Shown here piece after piece: positions 58,429-64,000 of a stretch of 64,000 nt of DNA. Source of the DNA: JAWLEP01 sp964553045. GTDB taxonomy: Bacteria; Fermentibacterota; Fermentibacteria; Fermentibacterales; JCC-6. Location of the stretch: assembly GCA_964553045.1 (NCBI GenBank), contig CAZKJG010000004.1:105572-169571 (forward strand), written 5' to 3'. Below the pieces are notes generated by a model. It made no database searches. It was not told the DNA's origin and saw nothing but the letters and a program-made list of their open reading frames with translations. The position numbers were made by a program, and so were the translations under genes. Positions within the stretch are counted from its first letter, which is position 1, and each line of letters begins with the position of its first letter.

Positions 58429-59856
58429 TCAGTCAGAAAGAAGTGTCAGTCTACGGGCAACCCCACCAGGCGCAACGACCGTATAGACCCCTGCAGGAAG
58501 GCGTTCGCCACGAGCATCTCGGCCATACCACACGCCGGAGCCGTTGGTGACCTTGACTGAGGAGACTTCGCGCCCTGCAAGGTCATAGACCCGCAGCAGG
58601 CCGGATGACATGCCCGGAACATGCACAGTCACTGAAGTCCGCAGTGGATTATGCGAGAAGCTGAATCCTGACCCAATAGGCCTGGAACTCTGCTCGGCTA
58701 TTCCAAGGTAATCGTAATCAAACCAGCCGAAGGTTGGGAAATAGTCTATCTCGGGTTCGGTCTCTACTTGAGAATAGACAATGTATAGATTGCCGGTACT
58801 ATCTACGGCGCCGTCCATTTCACATAGATCTTCGGGGTCTTCATCTGTGTAGTTGTATGCAAGATACCAGTCTATAAGGATTTCTCCACTGGAATCGAAT
58901 ACGAGAATGAAGATCTTGTTGATGTCATAAGAATTGAGCCAACACAGGTAGAACTCGTCCGGAACCGGCAAGGGCTCCACAACCATGTCATTGCTTGTAT
59001 CCATCTCGGGCATTTCCGGCCAGACAAGGGCCTTCTGCTCGATCATGATCTCGCCTGTCTCGCCATCCAGTTTCCACAGATAGATGGCCTTATCCGACTC
59101 CCAGAAGAAGGATGCTTCATCTATGACTAGCAGATTACGGTTGGAATCCACCTCCAATTCTGGAAACCTGCTTGCATTGAGAGGGCCCGAGAGCGTGAAG
59201 TCAGTCAGAGGCACAACTGTGTTGCCCTCCAGGTCGTACTGCAGGTAGGAGAAGTCCTGATTGAGCGTATCCTGAGCAACCACGTGTACCCGGTCTCCAT
59301 CAACAAGGAGTACTCCACCGGCTTCAACGCCTTCGATCACCCATTCGTACTCCGTGATGAAGCCCGAGCCAGGCGCAGGAGTCCAGACGGCGTAGATGAT
59401 GTCGTAGCCATCGTTGTAGAGCACATGGAGTCTTCCCAGGCTGTCGGGACAAGCCCGGATGTACCCGTACATCGTGTATGTAGTGAACAGGTATGTAGCA
59501 GGCGTTATCTCGCTGCCGTCTGAGAGACTCCTGATAGCGTAATAGACAGGATCCGATTCTCTCCAGAAGGCAAAGAGGCTATCTCCCATAGTGGTTGTAG
59601 AGACATATGCGCTGGTCACGTCTCGCGATATCATCGTGTCCGGGAAAAGTGTTGTGCAATCAAGGTCAAACATCTTGTAACCAATTCTAGGACCGTCTTT
59701 ATATCCCCCCCAGACAAGGTGAAATCTCCCCTGATCGTCCATCTGCATAGATTGCTGATAGCTCCACGCCATAGCGGAGTCAGTAACTACAACAGGATCG
59801 GCCCAACCGGGGCTGGGTGTCACACGGAGACAGGCAAGTAGCAGAAAGAGGTTCAT
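58429..59856 (-). CDS. Secreted protein with C-terminal sorting-like domain
   Basis: 475 residues. A signal peptide (MNLFLLLACLRVTPSPGWA) is followed by repeated WD/beta-propeller-like strands (YQQSMQMDDQGRFHLVWGGY, DSLGRLHVLYNDGYDIIYAVW, VDSTGNLYIVYSQVE) and a tail of about 80 residues with FSFSHNPLRTSVTVHVPG, LRVYDLAGREVSSVKV and GVYTVVAPGG, as in type IX-like sorting domains. Four-base ATGA overlap with the C25 peptidase upstream suggests the two work together. GC content is clearly lower than the window average. Confidence 0.8.
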   Translation of the reverse strand: MNLFLLLACLRVTPSPGWADPVVVTDSAMAWSYQQSMQMDDQGRFHLVWGGYKDGPRIGYKMFDLDCTTLFPDTMISRDVTSAYVSTTTMGDSLFAFWRESDPVYYAIRSLSDGSEITPATYLFTTYTMYGYIRACPDSLGRLHVLYNDGYDIIYAVWTPAPGSGFITEYEWVIEGVEAGGVLLVDGDRVHVVAQDTLNQDFSYLQYDLEGNTVVPLTDFTLSGPLNASRFPELEVDSNRNLLVIDEASFFWESDKAIYLWKLDGETGEIMIEQKALVWPEMPEMDTSNDMVVEPLPVPDEFYLCWLNSYDINKIFILVFDSSGEILIDWYLAYNYTDEDPEDLCEMDGAVDSTGNLYIVYSQVETEPEIDYFPTFGWFDYDYLGIAEQSSRPIGSGFSFSHNPLRTSVTVHVPGMSSGLLRVYDLAGREVSSVKVTNGSGVWYGRDARGERLPAGVYTVVAPGGVARRLTLLSD

Positions 59857-62800
59857 CCCAGCAAGCCAGACCTTCCGGGATCATGCTGGAACTGCGGCCA
59901 TGGAGCATAGCCGGTAGAGCATGATCCCAACTGCCAGCAGTGGAGCAATCCGTCATCAGAACCAAAGAGAATCTCTACAGTTCCGTCACGGTCGATGTCG
60001 CTGATGGCGATTCCTCCATATGCTGTAACGCCTTCAGGCAGTGTGTACGGGAAGTCCAAGGCATCTTCAAGGTAGTCACCATCGGAGTCAAAACCAATCA
60101 GGGCCCAGTCGCCGTCAAGATCAGTGCTGAACAGAGCGTCATCATAGCCCGTTCCGTTGACATTGCCCAGTGATGTAGGACCGATAAGAGAACCACGAGA
60201 CGATCCCTCGATTTCATCTGTAGGCCAGCCCGAGATGCCCTCGCCATCCACATTCCACGCCATGCACTGCCGCTCGGAAGGCAATACAAATGCATCAGCT
60301 CCAGTACCCGCTGCCCAATTGGCGAATACACCGCAATTGAGCCTCTGGGCCTTCAAGACATCGGTGCTTGAGCACGAAACCTCTTCTATGGCCTCATCGG
60401 GCTCGATGAGCATTGCCGGGTCTCCGGTCTGATCGTAAGTGCCGGAGGGATTTCCGATTGATCCAGTACCTGCCAGCTTTCCCGCACAGAGAACAACGCT
60501 GGAGTTGGCGTACTCGTCCCAGGTGTAAGAGTAGAACGTACTAGCGCCCTCCCAGTCATATACGGTGAGAGAGGTTCGTTCAGGCTTCGGTGGAAATGAT
60601 CCCTCGGTGAATCCATTGAGATAGGCAACATCATCGTACGAGTCGCCATCAACGTCGTTGCATGACATTGAAATCGCAGGTCTTTCCCTCTGGAAACCAA
60701 GATCATGTGAGGCTACCGATTCGAACCCGCTCACAGAGGAGTTCCAGTTGTAAAGGTAGAGGATGTTGTCATCGGCCGTGCATAGCTCAAGGCCGCTTCT
60801 GGATAGCATGTCGCCGACAACGAATTCACCGTTGGCCGTTTCAAGTGCATCGAGTACGGTCCCTGTGTTGCTGATCGTCTTGATGCCGTCTTCATAGGCT
60901 ACGACAAGTTCGTTGTCGCCGTCCTGGTCGAGATCGGCGAAGGCCGGATGGTCGCCTGACGCAAACCCCTCGTCATAAACAAACCACAGCAAATCACCCT
61001 GATGGTCGTACGCTGTAAGGTGATTCCCGGCAAGGACAGCCACTTCCAGGTATGAGTCCACATCCAGGTTCACCAGCATAGGTGTGGTCGTCACATTGCC
61101 GTAAACCTCAATGGGCCATCCTGATTCGATCGGGTAGATGTCGTTGATCTGAAAAGACCTTGACGCTGAGTTGTTCGGCCGCCAGCAGTCTTCACAGCTC
61201 TGATCGCAGTCGGCTTCTATTCCGATCTCGAGCTCGACGGGCGGGTCAAACCACTCCGGACAGTCCCAGGTGTAGCTGCAGGCCGCCGAAGCTCCGGATT
61301 CGATGGCGGCACAGTAGACGTAGTCCGTTGAGGTGAAGAAACCGTCAGTGATGGTGATCTTTGTGCTGAAGCCGTCCGAATCCTGCCTGCCGTTGTTCCT
61401 GATTGTGAAGCCGATGTCCACCTGCGGGCCGGAAGGTGTTTCCACAGGATACAGGGAGGGTTCCAGATGTTCGGGGTATGCAACCAGATCGCACTTGTCT
61501 GGAAACCTTACGAAGTCCGATACGTCAAGGGCCGGGTCTCCCAGCAGGTTGAACTGCCCCAGCCCCAGATCACCGTCTCCCGTTGCTGAGTACACATCCT
61601 CTCCGCCGAGCCTTGCCCACATGACCGCGTCGCCAAGTCTGCCGGAGCCGTAAACGTAGATCCCCTCGAGGATACCTTCTCCGTAGGGGCCGTATTCGGA
61701 GGTGCCGGATGCACGCGAGCCGCAGAATACGCCGGCAACAGGTGTCTCGGTATTCTTTCCGAGCCGCTCTCCAAGGCAATCCGTTCCGAAGTCGTATGCG
61801 GGAACCGGGGGGGAGTCAGAGCCGTCGAAAAAGCAAAGGCGCGGGCTGCCCGACGTTGACTGATGTTCGGCAAGTGTGTGGTTGAATGTCCCCGAAGAGC
61901 AGCACAGCAGAAGCGTGAACGGCGGAGCGTGACCCGGAGAAGGACTCAGGCTGCTGTCCAGCTGGTAGTTGTTGAATGTGCTGTCCCTGGCGCCCTTGGT
62001 GTACGGATCCTCGGGGATGAGCTCTGGAACCCACTCCAGTCCCGCGCTGAACATGTGGTAGGCGCCGTGGTCGCTGTAGAAGATCACCCCGGCGCCCTTG
62101 CCGTATTCCGCCAGGCACCGCTGCCTCCATTCCCAGCTGGCCATCTCGCTGCCATCGATAGATGTGAAGTCTCGGCCGTCGCCGCAGTACTCGGAGGTAC
62201 AGCCGTAGCCCATCCATCCGGCGAGGCCCTCGGTCCACTCCTCGGCAGGATGCCAGCTCACGTAGGTCTGATGCCCCGTATCATCATCGCTTCCCGTGCC
62301 CGCCAGCCTTACGATCCTCCTCCGGTAATTGGGCGTGGGGATCTGCGTTATGGGATCCTCCATCTCGACCAGGTTGGCCAGAATGGTGCTCAGTGTATCG
62401 GTCTGGGTCTGCGATCCGTTCTTTATGGAGATGCGTCCCACGGCCATTGAGGGGATGGCGTTGTTGATGTGACGATCCAGGCCGGGGTAGGCGGACCATT
62501 CATCGTTCCCCACGTTGCACAGAGTGTCTCCCCCGAGGACGTCATCGTACTCGTGCGTGGGAAGGAACCAGCCGGCAGCGCCGTAGGACGAGTCCTCGTG
62601 GTCCCCTATCAGCAGGAGGTAGGACGGTTTCTTTTTGGCCGCACCGGGCCAGTTCTCCCACATGTGCTCCGTGAAATCCCTCAGCATTCCGTCGGTCAGA
62701 GTCTGATTCCCGGAGCCGAAGTCATCGAGGATGTCATCGGAGAGCACCGTTGCCACATCGAACTGATTGGTGGATACCCTGTGCTCGGCGAGATCATCAA

Positions 62801-63359
62801 TTGCATCGCTGCAGTCGTCGTACAGCCCCGAGGCGCAGACGATGACGTAGTCCGGCATCCTGCTGCCCGGCGGCTGAGGGCCGTTGTATGCATCGACGAC
62901 TCCGAAGTAGTCCGGCACGGGTGCGGTGCTCTGCTCGATGGAATGGTAGCCCACGATGGGGCCGTCTTCCGCTGCCCGCTGAAACGCTCCCAGGCCGATG
63001 TTGCTCCAGACCGCCTCCGAGCTGTCGTATGAGATGGATATGCTTACGCTGGAAAGCGTGCTCAGAAGGCTGTCGGCAGCCCTGTATAGAGCGGGGAAGA
63101 CCTGGACCTTCAGGAGTCGCTGGTCGCATATCCGGGTCTCGCCGATGATCCTGGCCCTGGTCGCCGGCCAGAAGCCCGTAGATGCGTATGCGGTTGAGTC
63201 CATGACGAAGCTGTCGACGATGGCTGCGGTGCGCCCACGGGACAGGATCTGTGCCGGAGCGGGATAGACCGGACCGACTGAATGGAGCCTCTCGGATGAT
63301 GTCGAGAACTCCAGGCTCGGTGTGACACTGTCGGGAACGGCCACCAGGCAGGTTATCAT
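59853..63359 (-). CDS. Large C25-type peptidase with C-terminal FG-GAP-like repeats, lacking its own signal peptide
   Basis: 1168 residues. The C25 domain has catalytic His431 in FYSDHGAYHMF and Cys486/487 in LLLCCSSGTF, preceded by a propeptide-like part. A CARDB-like domain follows (VDIGFTIRNNGRQDSDGFSTKI), then FG-GAP/VCBS-type repeats (VNLDVDSYLEVAVLAG, ADLDQDGDNELVVAYEDG, ISDIDRDGTVEILFGSDDG), ending WPQFQHDPGRSG. It begins abruptly with MITCLVAVPDS; reading the same frame upstream gives GQPGHPEVP, the usual end of the leader region, so the N-terminus is encoded in the neighbouring frame (63356-63574). Confidence 0.85.
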   Translation of the reverse strand: MITCLVAVPDSVTPSLEFSTSSERLHSVGPVYPAPAQILSRGRTAAIVDSFVMDSTAYASTGFWPATRARIIGETRICDQRLLKVQVFPALYRAADSLLSTLSSVSISISYDSSEAVWSNIGLGAFQRAAEDGPIVGYHSIEQSTAPVPDYFGVVDAYNGPQPPGSRMPDYVIVCASGLYDDCSDAIDDLAEHRVSTNQFDVATVLSDDILDDFGSGNQTLTDGMLRDFTEHMWENWPGAAKKKPSYLLLIGDHEDSSYGAAGWFLPTHEYDDVLGGDTLCNVGNDEWSAYPGLDRHINNAIPSMAVGRISIKNGSQTQTDTLSTILANLVEMEDPITQIPTPNYRRRIVRLAGTGSDDDTGHQTYVSWHPAEEWTEGLAGWMGYGCTSEYCGDGRDFTSIDGSEMASWEWRQRCLAEYGKGAGVIFYSDHGAYHMFSAGLEWVPELIPEDPYTKGARDSTFNNYQLDSSLSPSPGHAPPFTLLLCCSSGTFNHTLAEHQSTSGSPRLCFFDGSDSPPVPAYDFGTDCLGERLGKNTETPVAGVFCGSRASGTSEYGPYGEGILEGIYVYGSGRLGDAVMWARLGGEDVYSATGDGDLGLGQFNLLGDPALDVSDFVRFPDKCDLVAYPEHLEPSLYPVETPSGPQVDIGFTIRNNGRQDSDGFSTKITITDGFFTSTDYVYCAAIESGASAACSYTWDCPEWFDPPVELEIGIEADCDQSCEDCWRPNNSASRSFQINDIYPIESGWPIEVYGNVTTTPMLVNLDVDSYLEVAVLAGNHLTAYDHQGDLLWFVYDEGFASGDHPAFADLDQDGDNELVVAYEDGIKTISNTGTVLDALETANGEFVVGDMLSRSGLELCTADDNILYLYNWNSSVSGFESVASHDLGFQRERPAISMSCNDVDGDSYDDVAYLNGFTEGSFPPKPERTSLTVYDWEGASTFYSYTWDEYANSSVVLCAGKLAGTGSIGNPSGTYDQTGDPAMLIEPDEAIEEVSCSSTDVLKAQRLNCGVFANWAAGTGADAFVLPSERQCMAWNVDGEGISGWPTDEIEGSSRGSLIGPTSLGNVNGTGYDDALFSTDLDGDWALIGFDSDGDYLEDALDFPYTLPEGVTAYGGIAISDIDRDGTVEILFGSDDGLLHCWQLGSCSTGYAPWPQFQHDPGRSGLLG

Positions 63360-63574
63360 GGGGACTTCCGGATGGCCGGGCTGTCCGTCAGGGGCGGCTC
63401 GGCGAACCGGATGTATCTCAGGCTGTCGTGCTCAACGGTATCCCAGTCGAGGGGCGTGCTTACGATGAAGGAGACGTTGCCGCTGTCCGCGTTCGTTGTC
63501 CAGATCAGAGGGGTGTCCGCAACGACTGGGATTGAGAGGACAAGGAACGAGAGTGCAAACAGCGGCAATCTCAT
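63356..63574 (-). pseudogene. Split N-terminus (signal peptide) of the C25 peptidase, frameshifted
   Basis: 72 codons with a clear signal peptide (MRLPLFALSFLVLSIPVVAD), a beta-rich start of a propeptide, and the end HDSLRYIRFAEPPLTDSP. In C25 proteins this motif continues into a G-x-P-E-x-P ... LVAVP sequence, which here appears in another frame. One missing base near the CCGCCCC run (around 63402-63406) would restore a single gene. It may be a real mutation, a sequence error, or two coupled genes (ATGA overlap). A ribosome site AAGGA precedes ATG 63574. Confidence 0.65.
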
Positions 63575-63620
63575 GGGGCATGTCCTTTCCTATAGAGACA
63601 GAATATCTATTTCCTAAAAT

Positions 63621-63651
63621 AGTATAGGCCGGTCTGGCATGGAGTTGTCAA
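63621..63651 (-). promoter_or_regulatory. Promoter of the split C25 operon
   Basis: On the minus strand TTGACA (63651-63646), 19-base spacer, TATACT (63626-63621). Both boxes are good; the spacer is long. Confidence 0.5.
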
Positions 63652-63687
63652 GAGGCAAGATAGTCCAGGTATATCATGATCGCTTTG

Positions 63688-64000
63688 CTAGGTTGTCGTA
63701 TTCCGGTTTGACTTGAACTCAGCACTCCTCAACCTTCTCAGCTCACGCTCCGTGACGACCTGCCGCTCCCAGTAGTCGCCCAGCTCCTCGATCTCCCTGA
63801 GCTTCTCCTCAGGTAGCTTCAGAAGGCACAGCCACTGGGTGATTCTGTCTGATGATACACCGCGCCTTTCACCAAACTGCTTCCTGGTCAGATTATCTCT
63901 GATCATTTCCTCCCGAAGCTCCCGGGCATAGATGACGGGGTTGCGGTAGGTGTTGGGCTCGACCTGCTCGATCAGCGTTGCAGTGAGCAGCAGGAGTGGG
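63688..64000 (-). CDS. HTH-containing protein, N-terminus beyond right edge
   Basis: 104 codons to the stop, open to the window edge. It has YRNPVIYARELREEMIRDN, then a helix-turn-helix LTRKQFGERRGVSSDRITQWLCLLKLPEEKL, then ELGDYWERQVVTERELRRL. This ParB/KorB-like HTH type often accompanies site-specific recombinases or plasmid/phage genes. The part outside the window is needed to name it. GC content is low, as in the neighbouring peptidase genes. Confidence 0.65.
   Translation of the reverse strand, partial: PLLLLTATLIEQVEPNTYRNPVIYARELREEMIRDNLTRKQFGERRGVSSDRITQWLCLLKLPEEKLREIEELGDYWERQVVTERELRRLRSAEFKSNRNTTT

Overview
The window is high-GC bacterial DNA carrying the chromosomal replication origin neighbourhood. 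Genes diverge around 9.1-9.5 kb. dnaA, dnaN, a DciA-like gene, gyrB and gyrA run left on the minus strand; rpmH, rnpA, yidD, yidC, mnmE, mnmG, rsmG, parA and parB run right on the plus strand. Two near-perfect parS sites lie in and at the end of mnmG. recF is absent from its usual place next to dnaN. Secreted C25 (gingipain-type) cysteine peptidases, C-terminal domains like those of Bacteroidetes-type secreted proteins, outer-membrane barrel proteins and SecDF indicate a diderm of the FCB superphylum. A Fermentibacterota-like or related lineage fits the fermentation genes, but that placement is inference, not proof.

Layout. 0-9.1 kb: replication genes on the minus strand, with an unrecognised gene running off the left edge. 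9.1-17.2 kb: ribosomal protein/RNase P/membrane insertase/tRNA modification/partition operon. 17.2-22.9 kb: small coiled-coil proteins, a ferredoxin with a clear promoter and terminator, then a minus-strand cluster with a glycosyltransferase, formyltransferase, polysaccharide deacetylase, two membrane proteins and a HAD hydrolase. 23.0-27.4 kb: ptb-buk-iorA-iorB. Together these can take a 2-oxo acid from amino-acid breakdown to acyl-CoA, acyl-phosphate and free acid with ATP gain, and the promoter carries two perfect palindromes. 27.5-35.1 kb: a sugar-isomerase-like protein, then the minus-strand operon rpsF-ssb-ssb2-rpsR-DUF2232-rplI-tsaD-acpS-nnr-HD. 35.3-38.0 kb: a DUF1846 gene and a REP-associated-type transposase, bracketed by copies of a 27-33 bp repeat in inverted orientation.

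38.0-42.1 kb: a C25 peptidase, an outer-membrane barrel and an inositol-phosphatase family enzyme. 42.2-45.4 kb: an operon of a CASTOR/POLLUX-type ion channel with two unknown membrane proteins. 45.5-49.7 kb: Rrf2 regulator, IscU-like scaffold and cysteine desulfurase, converging on a methyltransferase, a NifX-ferredoxin fusion and another barrel. 49.8-58.4 kb: a small membrane-anchored protein, a fused SecDF, a two-component system, a reduced ABC transporter, a lipoprotein and tRNA-Arg(ACG). 58.4-64 kb: a lower-GC block with a second, larger C25 peptidase whose signal peptide sits in a separate overlapping reading frame, a secreted partner, and a partial HTH protein at the right edge.

Many starts are TTG or GTG and neighbouring genes commonly overlap by 4 bases (ATGA, GTGA or TTGA), so translational coupling is widespread. 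Starts were chosen by ribosome binding site and overlap.
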